Positions 1 to 9,600 are shown, counted from the stretch's first letter. The stretch: DNA of 11,449 nt from JANWHZ01 sp035758575 (GCA_035758575.1 DASTXH010000080.1:1-11449); one strand, 5' to 3'. Notes: generated by a model from the letters alone, not told the origin. Program-made: numbers and translations.

Positions 1-1002
1 GTTGCTTTGTTTGTGCCACTGCCAGGCGCTCCGTACGGCGTCGTCTATACCTAGCTCTGCTTGCCAGCCCAGTTCTTGTTTGGCTTTGGCGGCCGATGCA
101 TAGCAGGCCACCGGGTCACCGGCGCGGCGTGCGCCTAAGCTATGCGGCACCGGCACGCCGTTGACGCGCTCGAACGCTTTTATCAGTTCCAATACGCTAG
201 TGCCTTTGCCAGTACCGATATTGTATACGGCGTAGTTTTCTGCTGGTGCATCATCGGTGTGTTGTAGCGCAGCTACATGCGCTCGCGCCAGGTCTACTAC
301 ATGGATGTAATCGCGCAGGCAGGTACCGTCGGCCGTAGGATAATCGGTGCCATATACTGTCAGCGGCTGGTTGGTGGCTACGGCGCGCACGATAATGGGT
401 AGCAGATTCTGCGGTTTGCCCTTCGGTGATTCGCCGATGATGCACGACGCATGCGATCCCACAACGTTGAAGTAGCGCAGGGCGACGCCATGGAATGCCT
501 GGTCGGCGCGGCACGAGTCGCGCAAGATCACCTCGTCCATGTACTTGCTCCAGCCGTACGGGGATTCGGGGCTGCACGGTGAATCCTCGGTAACCATCTC
601 GGTGGGCGGTGTGCCGTACACGGCAGCGCTGGAAGAAAAAACAAAATGGTTGATGCCGGCATCCTTCAGCGTTTCCAATAGCGACACAAATCCGGCGACA
701 TTGTTTTGGTAATAGCGCAAAGGCTGCTCGACTGATTCACCTACGGCTTTGAACGCGGCAATGTGTATGACGCCGTCGATGGATTCTTTTTTTATAATGT
801 CGCGCAGCAGTGCTTCGTCGCGGTAGTCGCCCTCGTAGCACGGCACCCGACGCCCAAGTAATTTTTCTATGTTAGAAACGGCAGCTTTGTCGGCGTTGCT
901 GAACATATCCAGAATGACCGGTTCATAGCCGGCACCAGCCAGCTCCACTACCACATGCGAGCCAATATATCCGGCTCCGCCGGTAACAAGTATGTGTTTC
1001 AT
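1..1002 (-). CDS. galE: UDP-glucose 4-epimerase (C-terminus cut by window edge)
   Basis: This is an extended short-chain dehydrogenase/reductase that interconverts UDP-glucose and UDP-galactose in the cytoplasm using bound NAD, supplying UDP-galactose for surface glycans. The frame gives 334 codons from the ATG at 1002-1000 and has no stop before base 1. GalE is usually about 330-340 residues, so only a few residues and the stop are missing. Visible motifs are the Rossmann NAD-binding GGAGYIG at residues 8-14, a Ser-rich active-site strand SSSAAVYG at 123-130, catalytic Tyr149 and Lys153 in YGWSK, and the family signature RDYIHVVDLA at 230-239. It is divergent from the lipoprotein gene, with 69 bp between the two starts. 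I see no clear Shine-Dalgarno sequence, and a TATACT box sits only 8 bp upstream of the ATG. The family call is firm. Epimerisation of the N-acetylated sugars (UDP-GlcNAc/GalNAc) as well cannot be excluded. Confidence 0.95.
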   Translation of the reverse strand, partial: MKHILVTGGAGYIGSHVVVELAGAGYEPVILDMFSNADKAAVSNIEKLLGRRVPCYEGDYRDEALLRDIIKKESIDGVIHIAAFKAVGESVEQPLRYYQNNVAGFVSLLETLKDAGINHFVFSSSAAVYGTPPTEMVTEDSPCSPESPYGWSKYMDEVILRDSCRADQAFHGVALRYFNVVGSHASCIIGESPKGKPQNLLPIIVRAVATNQPLTVYGTDYPTADGTCLRDYIHVVDLARAHVAALQHTDDAPAENYAVYNIGTGKGTSVLELIKAFERVNGVPVPHSLGARRAGDPVACYASAAKAKQELGWQAELGIDDAVRSAWQWHKQSN

Positions 1003-1016
1003 ATGAGCTCAGTATA
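1003..1016 (-). promoter_or_regulatory. Possible -10 box for a near-leaderless galE mRNA
   Basis: On the minus strand, TATACT (1016-1011) matches the TATAAT consensus at 5 of 6 positions. A start point about 7 bp downstream would fall at roughly 1004, almost on the galE ATG, giving a leaderless or near-leaderless transcript. This fits the absence of a Shine-Dalgarno sequence. No good -35 hexamer lies 16-18 bp upstream, so the call is tentative. Confidence 0.35.
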
Positions 1017-1021
1017 CAGGA

Positions 1022-1027
1022 TATAAA
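1022..1027 (+). promoter_or_regulatory. Possible -10 box for the lipoprotein gene
   Basis: TATAAA lies 44 bp upstream of the ATG at 1072, inside the 69-bp divergent gap. It matches the -10 consensus at 5 of 6 positions, but the bases 16-18 bp upstream do not resemble TTGACA. An A/T-rich box this close to the galE start could equally be chance. The ribosome site for the ATG at 1072 is weak (AGG at 1063-1065). The stronger purine run GGGAG at 1044-1048 is too far away to serve it. Confidence 0.3.
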
Positions 1028-1071
1028 ATTTCCTAGGACAGTTGGGAGAGTATGAGTAAAATAGGCAAGAT

Positions 1072-1914
1072 ATGTCTGAACGTATTTCACCCAAAAGAGT
1101 CTTACCGTATATAGTGCTTTGTCTTGGTCTAGTAGCGTGTAGTGGCCGAAATGCCAATGCGTTGCCGACGCCAACATCTGTGCCACCTACGCCTACATCA
1201 ACGCCGGCACCTAATGTTCAAATGCGAGGCTATGACATCCCCTGGCCGCAGTGCAACCAACAACCGCGCCTTCCTGACTCTGCAAGTGTTGCTATTATCG
1301 GCCTAAGCGGTACACTGGCGAATAACTTCAACCCTTGTTTCAAGGCCCAGATGGGTCAGGCGAAGCAGCTGATCATGTCTAAAGATAATATAAGCGTATA
1401 CGTCAATACTGCAAACCCTGGATCGGAACCGGGTATTTCTGATTGGCCGAAATCCGGAGAGACGCCGTACGGCACTTGTGACGGTAGAGATACCGCGGCC
1501 TGTGCTTATGAATATGGCAGAGAAAGAGCTGCGGCCGATTTTCAATATCTGCAAGAAAACGCTCCGAATTATACAGGTACGGTATACCTAGATGCAGAAA
1601 CAGATTATTCGTGGGAAACAAATGTGGCCAATAACCGGGCTGATTTAGAGGGAATGGTTGACGATTTCCGACACCATAACCTGAGAACCGGGGTGTATTC
1701 CACCGATTCACAATGGGCGCAAATTGCTGGCGACGTGCCCGCAAGAAGCAGCTTGCACGATTTGCCTGTATGGGTAGCAGGGGCTGGATCGGTCGGTGAG
1801 GCGAGAAATATCTGTCAAGGTCCTAGCTTTACCGGTGGTGAAATAGATTTAGTGCAAATACCCGGTATAAACGGCCAAATCGACGCTGACGTCTTATGTA
1901 GATCCACCGCTTGA
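1072..1914 (+). CDS. Secreted lipoprotein with glycoside-hydrolase-like (GH25/DUF1906-like) domain
   Basis: This 280-residue protein is probably lipid-anchored outside the membrane and may act on, or bind, peptidoglycan or another glycan. Residues 1-23 form a lipoprotein signal peptide: Arg/Lys near the start, a hydrophobic stretch at 10-22 and lipobox LVAC with Cys23 as the lipidation site. Residues 31-48 are a Pro/Thr linker. The domain from about 51 starts with RGYDIPWPQC, a typical first strand of GH25/DUF1906-type TIM barrels with an acidic residue at Asp55. It continues with the LDAET strand at 173-177 (Asp174, Glu176 as candidate catalytic acids), GVYS at 207-210, LPVWVAG at 231-237 and the closing DADVLC at 271-276. 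Several Cys residues (61, 89, 136, 144, 248, 276) suit an extracellular disulfide-bonded fold. The ATG at 1072 is the first in frame after a TAA at 1057. The barrel superfamily is likely; the exact family and the substrate are unknown, and a non-catalytic role is possible. It ends in TGA and converges on the GT4 gene. Confidence 0.8.
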   Translation: MSERISPKRVLPYIVLCLGLVACSGRNANALPTPTSVPPTPTSTPAPNVQMRGYDIPWPQCNQQPRLPDSASVAIIGLSGTLANNFNPCFKAQMGQAKQLIMSKDNISVYVNTANPGSEPGISDWPKSGETPYGTCDGRDTAACAYEYGRERAAADFQYLQENAPNYTGTVYLDAETDYSWETNVANNRADLEGMVDDFRHHNLRTGVYSTDSQWAQIAGDVPARSSLHDLPVWVAGAGSVGEARNICQGPSFTGGEIDLVQIPGINGQIDADVLCRSTA

Positions 1915-1957
1915 ATAGATACGGCGTGGCGCGATATTGGTGAGTTGCCTAATATGC
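1915..1957. other. Convergent gap without a visible terminator
   Basis: These 43 bp separate the convergent stops of the lipoprotein gene and the glycosyltransferase gene. I see no strong GC hairpin followed by a T-run on either strand, so termination here is either Rho-dependent or read-through. Confidence 0.4.
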
Positions 1958-3259
1958 TTAGCTAGTCATGACGCGCTTGATGAATAGGCGCATCTTTTGC
2001 GTGAAGCGGTCAGCCGAGAAACGTTCGGCGTGTACTGACACCTCAGCGGGGTTGAACTTGGTGCGGCTGAAGGTGCGCAGCGCTGCGGCCAGGCTTTTGG
2101 CGGTTTGCTCCTCGAAGAATATGCCGGTTTTGCCGGGGACTACGTAGTCCAGTGCCCCGCCGGCCTTGTAAGCGATAACCGGCGTGCCCGCGGCAATGGC
2201 TTCTACTGGGGTAATGCCGAAATCGTCGATGCCGGGGAAGATGAAGCCTTTTGCCGACGCTAACTCTTCCGCCAAAACCTCGTCGGATACTTTGCCTAGG
2301 AAGGTCACCGATTTGCCAGCCAGCTTGCGTAGCCGTTTGTACTCCGGCCCATCGCCAATGACTGTGAGTGGAACATTGAGCTGGGAGCAGGCACTGACGG
2401 CTATGTCGAACCGTTTATAGGGAGTTTGCCGCCCGGCAATAACAAAACCTCGGCGTTTTTTGGTTTTCACTAATTCGCGGAAGCGTTCGGTGGCGACCGG
2501 CGGATGAATGACCACGGCGCTGCGGTCGTAGTACTTCTGTATTTCAGCTTTGGTATGCTCCGAGTTGGCAATCATATAGTCTGCCAGCTGTGCTGCCTTG
2601 TAGTCCCAGCGGCGGAATGGGCCAACGAGCGTGCGTAGGCCAAACCGTGCCAGCCAGTCAAACGCGCCGAAGCCAGGATTATCCATGTATTCGTTATACC
2701 GGCTCCAGCAGAAATGTGTGGGTGAATGGCAGTAGTTGATATGCAACGCAGTATGCGGTGGCCGGACGCCCTTTGCCTCGCCGCTGCCCGAACTGCTGAT
2801 AACCAGATCGTACGCTTTTAGGTTAAGATGAGAGAACCACCAGGCTCGGACGAACGGCAGATATTTGCGGAGCCGTGAAAACGGCCAATATTGCAAAAAA
2901 CCGGTGCGCACCTTGCCGTCCAGCCGGTTGCGCCACTCTTTAGTACAGTACGATGTGTAGATAGGTGCGTCGGGGTATATTTTGTGTAGCTGCTCAACCA
3001 CCAGTTCGGCGCCGCCGCCCAGCAGCCAGTCGTGTACGATGGCTACTTTGAGATCGGGTGTCTTGGTGGGTTTGGCGGGTTTCGCCGGAGCCTTGGCAGC
3101 CGGTGCAGTTTTTTTTGTTGGTGCGTTGTTGGTTTTGGGTGCGGGTGCAGTAGGCGCCACGCGTTTCAGCGGGGTGCGGGCGGCGGCTTGTGTAATCTTG
3201 CGGGCCAGTGCGCTACGGCCTGAACCGGTTGCACCATCTGGAATTTGGTCGGTACCCAA
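1958..3259 (-). CDS. GT4-family glycosyltransferase (WbaZ-like) with low-complexity N-terminal extension
   Basis: This is a GT-B retaining glycosyltransferase of family 4 that probably transfers a sugar, perhaps mannose by resemblance to WbaZ-type enzymes, to a surface polysaccharide or lipid-linked glycan on the cytoplasmic face. The 433 residues fall into two parts. Residues 1-68 are Ala/Pro/Lys/Thr-rich and probably disordered. The catalytic part starts at 70 with LKVAIVHDWLLGGGAELVVE (first Rossmann strand and glycine loop), followed by PDAPIYTSY at 96-104 and NYCHSPTHFCW at 175-185. The C-lobe has AGRQTPYKRFDIAV (275-288), IGDGPE (301-306) and the acidic donor-site motif DDFGITPVE (345-353). 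In that motif Asp345 takes the first position of the classical EX7E and Glu353 the second. The start is a TTG at 3259-3257; the frame is closed by TAA at 3280-3278 and contains no ATG before residue 192, so a later GTG within the low-complexity head is the main alternative. No neighbour shares its strand except galE, which is separated from it by the opposite-strand lipoprotein gene. Confidence 0.9.
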   Translation of the reverse strand: MGTDQIPDGATGSGRSALARKITQAAARTPLKRVAPTAPAPKTNNAPTKKTAPAAKAPAKPAKPTKTPDLKVAIVHDWLLGGGAELVVEQLHKIYPDAPIYTSYCTKEWRNRLDGKVRTGFLQYWPFSRLRKYLPFVRAWWFSHLNLKAYDLVISSSGSGEAKGVRPPHTALHINYCHSPTHFCWSRYNEYMDNPGFGAFDWLARFGLRTLVGPFRRWDYKAAQLADYMIANSEHTKAEIQKYYDRSAVVIHPPVATERFRELVKTKKRRGFVIAGRQTPYKRFDIAVSACSQLNVPLTVIGDGPEYKRLRKLAGKSVTFLGKVSDEVLAEELASAKGFIFPGIDDFGITPVEAIAAGTPVIAYKAGGALDYVVPGKTGIFFEEQTAKSLAAALRTFSRTKFNPAEVSVHAERFSADRFTQKMRLFIKRVMTS

Positions 3260-3338
3260 AATGTCTACCTGTTTACATTATCTTCAAAATATATACCAGA
3301 GCGAGATGTCGCTTACGGAAGTCGTCTGATGTGTACCT

Positions 3339-3367
3339 ATTCTGAACTGGAAGAAAGCGAATGTCAA
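3339..3367 (-). promoter_or_regulatory. Sigma70-type promoter candidate for the GT4 gene
   Basis: On the minus strand a perfect -35 hexamer TTGACA (3367-3362) is followed by a 17-bp spacer and CAGAAT (3344-3339), which matches TATAAT at 4 of 6 positions. The start point would be near 3332, leaving a leader of about 70 nt before the TTG start. A second -10-like box, GATAAT at 3282-3277, lies closer to the gene but lacks a convincing -35. Confidence 0.5.
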
Positions 3368-3559
3368 TGACTCAAGGGTAGCACGTATAAAAAGGTATAG
3401 CACGCAGAGCTGGCTTAGGCAGCCATAGAGCTAGACGGTGGCAAGGGCAGTACCAGCCTCAGAAAACTGACAACCCCTGTTAGACCCCATGAGGCGACAC
3501 TAGTAATATCGTCTTCTCCGCACAGTGAAATTTTCCTTCAGCTAAGTATCAGAAAGTAT

Positions 3560-3589
3560 TTGCAAATCGCTTATGCTCTACAGTATGAT
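3560..3589 (+). promoter_or_regulatory. Sigma70-type promoter candidate for the giant RHS gene
   Basis: TTGCAA (3560-3565, 4 of 6 to TTGACA), an 18-bp spacer and TATGAT (3584-3589, 5 of 6 to TATAAT) precede the RHS start. The predicted start point near 3596 leaves a leader of about 27 nt that carries the ribosome site. Position, spacing and match agree, but the call is by eye. Confidence 0.55.
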
Positions 3590-3610
3590 GAGCGCAAGGA
3601 CAGGTAATGC

Positions 3611-3625
3611 GAGGGCAGACAAATG
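3611..3625 (+). promoter_or_regulatory. Ribosome binding site that fixes the RHS start
   Basis: GAGGG at 3611-3615 lies 7 nt before the ATG at 3623. This ATG is the first start in frame after a TAA at 3605-3607 and leads directly into a signal peptide. A competing ATG at 3607 is in another frame that closes after 64 codons. Confidence 0.7.
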
Positions 3626-6600
3626 TTATATTTCACGGTGCGGACGTGGTTCTTTATTTCTCGCATCTTCGCAAATACCAGACAGCGCGCTACGGCGCTG
3701 GTTTTAGTTGTAATGATCTTGTTCAGCGTGTTGTACCCGTCAGTTGCCGCCTATGCAGTCACTCATCCGCCAACCCGGGCACCTGCTCCTGTGCCGAGTA
3801 GCCTGCCCAAGACATCGACGACGCCCTCGATCGGCAACATCAACTATACGTCGCCGCCAGCTCCATCGACCGCATTCAAATCGAAATACACGGCCGCCGC
3901 TGATGCCGGACCCTTAGACTACAATAGCAACACCTCCACGTCTTTTCTCGATAAAACCTCCAGGAGATTAAACAACCCGCTCATGACGCCAGTTCCTAGC
4001 GGCGAGCCTACGTATTCGCCGCACGAATTAGTTAATGCCCGGACCGCGACGTCATCGACGTTTCTCAACAAAGACGGTACGGTTACAAAAACTGACTACC
4101 TGGCTCCGCACTTCTACCAGAATAACAGCTCGTGGCAGACCATAGACAATACGCTCGTTGCCGACAACAATGCTGCTGATTCCGGTAACGTTTTCGGCCA
4201 GGCATTGGGAATAATTGAATCATGGGTTTCTTCCCCTAATGCTTACAAAACCCAGGCCAACGATTGGGAAGCCAGATTTACTCCCAGCGACTTCGCCGGC
4301 GGTATGGTGCGTGTAAAGATGGGGAACAGCCAGATCGGTTTTTCCCCGGTCAACGCTAATACGGTCAGCCCGGTCATTACCACCGATTCAAACGGTCAAC
4401 AAACGGTACATTATTACAATCTTTGGAACGGGGTAGACGTTAACTACCTGGTTACATCGGATAAGGTCAGCGAGGCCATTGTCCTCAAAACCAAAGATGC
4501 CAACACCCAAATCCAGTTCAAGCTGATCGGCGCCGGGTTGCAAAAACCATCAGCGACCAAAGACAACAATACTTCGCAACCAGCCTTCAATATCACTGGA
4601 GCATTGAATAACCAATTCGGCATCGCGCCGGCTGACCTGATCCTTAACAACCTCGGCCCTATCGATAGCAATACTTCAGGGATTACCCAGGGTTACGCTG
4701 GCGGCACCTATACCGTCGGCGTAAGCAGTTCATACGTAAAGGCCTTACCTGATAACGCTTTCCCTGCGGTCATCGATCCTGATGTTGAACACTTCGGTAA
4801 TCGAGCTGGCGGGAACTATGAGTCTTTTGAAACTACCGGATACAATTGTCCGTCGACGCAGTGTGATCCATACGCAGGTGCCGTTGTCTCGAGTAACGGC
4901 AGCCTGCAGTACTGGCGCAGCGCATTTTACGTATCATATGACCAGCTTAGGCCCGGCGGCCAGTCACTGAAAGACGCGGTTCTACATCTGACCCAGCGGA
5001 CCGGTACCAACTGGTGGACCGGGGATACCGGATCGCACACTTACCAAGTCGGTAATGCTACCTGTCTTTCTGGATACGGGTGCATGGACGGAACATGGGA
5101 TTCTGCTAATATAGCGCTCTCCGGGGACATCGACGTAAAAAATATTTATACAAATCTCGTAAATACTAACAACTGGGGCGGTTGGCTCATGCTGGCGGGC
5201 GACGACGGAGCTGATCACTCCTGGAAAGCGTTCGATCCGGACAACAGCTACATAACGTTTACCTATAATGTGGCGATTCCATCTCCGACTTTCGCCGTCC
5301 CGCAAAATAACCAGGTATTTACCGACACGCAAGCATCATTCCGGGCAAACTACGAAAGCAACCCGAATAATGGCACGCCTCTACAATATGCATTTCAAAT
5401 TACCAACAGTAGTAACGGCGGCGGTGTGGTCGTCAACTCGGGAAATTATCAGCCGAGTCCAAATTGGACCGTACCGGACGGTGAGCTTCAGGATGGCTCC
5501 ACGTATTACATAGAGGGGTCAACCTACGATTCATCGACCGGGCTTACGAGCCCTTGGTCAGCGCCGATGACCTTTAAGATTGACACCCGTAAAGGCAAGG
5601 ATAAAACACAGACTTACGACACGCTCGGTCCGATAAATGTCGATTTAGCAACCGGAAACGTTGAAACAGGTATAACTAGCCATACAACTGCGGCTCTCGG
5701 CGGAAGTATCGGGGTTAATCTCGATTACAACTCGCCGCTCAAGTCACGGCCTGGTCTCGTCGGATCGTACTGGAATACGACCAACGGCGATGGTGGTACC
5801 GCGACAAGTCCTGACCTCCGTCGGACAGATCAAAACGTGGATTTTGACTGGAGCAGTGGCACGCCGGGTGCTCCGATTAATAGTACGTATTTCGCCGCCC
5901 AATGGAACGGCTACTTTGTCGCACCTGCTACCGGTAGCTATAATTTTGGCGGCATTAATGATGACACGTTGACGATTAGTGTCAACGGCCAGCAGGTGTA
6001 CAACAACGGCGGCTGTTCCAGCGGCCCTTGTTACGGCGCAGGTATCAGCCTGACAGCCGGGCAGGTGGTGCCTTTTCAAGCGAACTACAGTCAGATTACC
6101 GGGTCTGACTATGCGCACATTTATGTCAGTGGCGCGGTGTCTCAACAAGTGGTTCCAACAGCCTGGTTCCAGACCGGTGTCCGGCAAACCCAACAAACGC
6201 AAGGACTGCTCGGAAAGTACTACACGTACTCCGATACGGGCAACCCGCCGACATTCCCCAGTAACGGTACGGACGGACTTTTCTTAACCCGCACCGACTC
6301 GACTATCAACTTCAATTGGAATAATAATGTTTCGCCGGTTTCAAATGGTCCCACAACTGATTACATGGTCCGCTGGACAGGTTTCATTACATTACCGGCA
6401 ACAGGAAGCTACACGTTCGGTACCGCCAGCGACGACGGCAGCGACATCACGGTTAATAACCAGTCGGTGTTCAGTAAATGGCAGGATAGTCCCGGCACAA
6501 CCGCCTACGGGTCGCCAGTTTCATTGAATGCCGGCACCTATCCGATCACGGTCGACTACTACCAACACTCAGGTGGAGCTGCTATGTCTCTGCTTGTCGA

Positions 6601-9600
6601 ACCTCTCGGCGGTGCATCCGAGGTGGTACCTTCAAGCTGGCTGTCACCGCCACAAGCAAAGGTACTCCCGGCCGGATGGAACCTCGGCGTCAACCCTGAC
6701 GGCAGCGTTACGTACACACACTTATCCGCAAATCAAAGTAACGCTATTTTGACTGATACAAGCGGTGACACATACGATTACACGTGGAACGGTACTGGCT
6801 ATACGCCACCGGCAAATGCGTACGGTAGCCTGGCCCGTAACAACGATGGTACATTCACTTTGCAGGACTCCGATGGCAAGACCTATGTCTTCGATACCGC
6901 CGGTAATCTGACCAAATTCAATAACCCGGTTGACGATCAACATCCGGCCGCCTTGCAGTACACCTACGGTGCTGTTAACGGCACCGGACCGGTGGTGATC
7001 CAGCGAATCACTGACGGTATTAATACGAACCGTTATATGAATGTGTACTATAGTGGCGCGTCACAGTGCGGATCAGCCCCGGCCGGTTACGCTTTGGCGC
7101 CATCCAATATGGTATGCGCAGTTCAGACGAATGACAACCGGACGACGTACTTTTACTATACTTCTTCTGATTCTACAATCGCCAATCTGGCTATGGTTGC
7201 CGAGCCTGGTAACGAGAATACGACGTATCAGTACCAGTCAGTGGCCAACCCTGACAGCAGTACGGTAGGCTACCAGCTCACCGGTATCCGTGATGCGTTA
7301 GCCAATGACACCGTAGTAGCAGGTATACGGGCTGACGATGAAGCGACCTATTCGCAAATCGGATACGACATCCTCGGCCGGGCTGTCAGCGTGACTGAAC
7401 CAGCTGCTACTACTGGCGCATCACAGATTGAAAACACCATCGACTATTACACCGGTGCGACCGAGGAACACGTCGTTGGAGCGACCGAGCCAGTGGGGTA
7501 TAGCAAGCGAGTCGAGTATGACAACCTGTTTCGAACAACCAAAGTATATAACAACCAGGGGTTGACTACGACGAGTGTGTGGGACCCGGTAAAAGATCTA
7601 TCGTACTCTACAACTAATCCGGAGGGTCTCACGTCCACCACTGTGTACGATGACGAGGACCGTCCCGTTAGTACGTATGGTCCGGCGCCATCAAGTTGGT
7701 TTAACACGTGGAGCTGGACGCTTGCCAACGGACAGTCGCTAACCGAAGGCCAGTCGCTTTACTCGCCTGACCATAGGTTTCAGTTTACTTTCCAAACAGA
7801 TGGCAATGTGGTTCTCTATGGACCAAGCGGTGCAATCTGGTCCTCTAACACTGGCGGCCAAACTGCCACACTACTAGCCATGCAGGTTGACGGCAACCTG
7901 GTTATATACAACGGCAGTACGGCTATCTGGGCCAGCGGCACGAGCGGTAACGGCCCAACAACATACCTGGCAGTACAAAACGACGGAAACGTCAACATGT
8001 ACAACTCGGCTGGAATTGTCTGGTCGACCGGTACGGGTGGCTGGACGCCAAGTCCCACGCCAAGCACCTATGGCACGCCCTTGTCTTCGTACGCCAGCCA
8101 GGTTGCCCGAACCGATACGGCCTACGACCAGGGCTTGACTGGTTTGGCGACTGCGTATATGGACGTCCCTGTCGAAACGACGCTGAATAGCGCCAGCCTG
8201 ACCGGTGCGCCACTGCTCCATAGCACGAACATTGCCAGCGATGGCACGATCAGCAAAGACTGGGGAACTACTCAGCCAATCCCGAATCATACCGGTAACT
8301 GGGGCCTCAGTATGACCGGAACCATGCGTCTGCCGGCTACTGGCAATTGGCTCATCCAATTAGGCAGCGACGAAGGCATGAAAATGTGGATCGATGGCGT
8401 ATCCGTAATTGCCGACTGGAAAGACAATACCTACTGGACCGGAGACACTACAAAGTCCGCGGTCCTGACCGATTCGTACGCCTTCAATAACACCGTTGTT
8501 AACGCTGTCCATACCGTACGGATTGACTACTATCATATAACCGCCAGCAGTGATGCGAATTTCTCACTCCTGATGACCGCTCCGGGAGGGACGCAAACAA
8601 GCCAGGTTGCCAGTTACTTCTCGCCGGACTACGGACTCACTACGTCAGCTACCACATATGATGCGGCATTAGGCAACACTACTGCCACTCTCAACTACGG
8701 AGGCACCCCGGAACTTGGCCTTGCTCAAGGCGCGACGGTCGATCCAACCGGCCTTAGCTTATCGTCCAGCACCAGCTATGAAACACCAGGAACGGGCTAC
8801 TTGCGTCCGACCTCACAGACCTCACCCGACGGCAGCACTACCGCCAACAGCTACTACGGCGCTGCGGATACGTCTGTCAATCCGTGCGTGCAGAACAGCT
8901 CCGCAGCCTACCAGGCCGGCATGCTCAAAACGGTAACCAATCCGAGCCCCGACGGCGGTACGACGCCGGGAATAGCGGCCACCAATATCTACGACGATGC
9001 CGGCAACATTGTGGCTACGGAAACAAATAGCGACGGCTGGGTCTGCAAGACCTATGATGCCCGTGAACGCTTAGTGCAGGACGTTATTCCGGCGTACAAC
9101 GGACAAGCGGCTAGAACAGTGACGTACAACTACGACGTCAACGGTAATCCCCTCGTTACTTCAACGACCGATAGCCAAGGTACCATTACGAGTACGGTAG
9201 ATCTACTCGGCCGCACCGTCTCCTATACCGACGCTCTTGGTAATACCACGGCTACTACCTATGACAGTCTCGGCCGTCTGTCCGGGCAGACCGGTCCGGC
9301 GGGTACGCAGGAATATGACTATGATACGTATAGTCGGCTGAGCAGCCAGAAACTGAATGGAACGGTTGTAGCTACACCTGCGTACGATACCTATGGACGC
9401 CTAACTTCGGTAGCAACACCCACGGCTGGCTCTCAGGGTGAAACGATCACTCGCAATACCTTTGGCGCAACCACCGGCCTTAGCTATACGCTAGGTAACG
9501 GCAGCGCCGGACCGGCAGATGCGGTTACCCTCAGCCAATCAGGCAAAGTCGTCTCCGGTACCCAGCTCGGCGACGCGGAAAGCTATAGCTACGATACTGC

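Larger units (their letters stand above)
3260..3622. other. Divergent intergenic region, no gene recognised
   Basis: This 363-bp gap lies between the glycosyltransferase and the RHS gene. It holds promoter candidates for both directions, annotated separately. The middle (about 3380-3540) has no open frame with a plausible ribosome site and no tRNA, 6S, SRP or riboswitch pattern that I can recognise. One small imperfect hairpin is visible near 3408-3434 (GGCT, loop, AGCC, with flanking AGCT), of unknown meaning. The length is generous for a compact genome. Confidence 0.6.

Noticed and set aside
251..577. A 108-codon minus-strand frame within galE
   Set aside because: It lies in a different frame from the galE product, which shows all the expected epimerase motifs through this region.
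2982..3329. Plus-strand frames rich in Gly, Ala and Val opposite the N-terminus of the glycosyltransferase
   Set aside because: They are the antisense reading of the Ala/Pro/Lys-rich head. The strand with GT4 motifs is clearly the coding one.
3361..3381. Tiny ORF starting at ATG 3361
   Set aside because: It closes after six codons, lacks a ribosome site, and overlaps the -35 box proposed for the minus-strand promoter.
3408..3434. Hairpin-like segment in the intergenic region, considered as a terminator or small RNA
   Set aside because: The stem is short and imperfect and has no T-run. Too weak to annotate as an RNA feature.
3607..3801. A 64-codon frame starting at ATG 3607, preceded by AGGACAGG
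   Set aside because: It overlaps the start of the RHS gene in another frame. Its product has no recognisable pattern, whereas the ATG at 3623 leads straight into a signal peptide with a well-spaced ribosome site.
7793..8002. Three short repeats spaced about 90 bp, resembling a repeat array
   Set aside because: They are the coding sequence of the three QxDxNxVxY lectin sites and show no conserved DNA repeat with unique spacers, so this is not a CRISPR or microsatellite.
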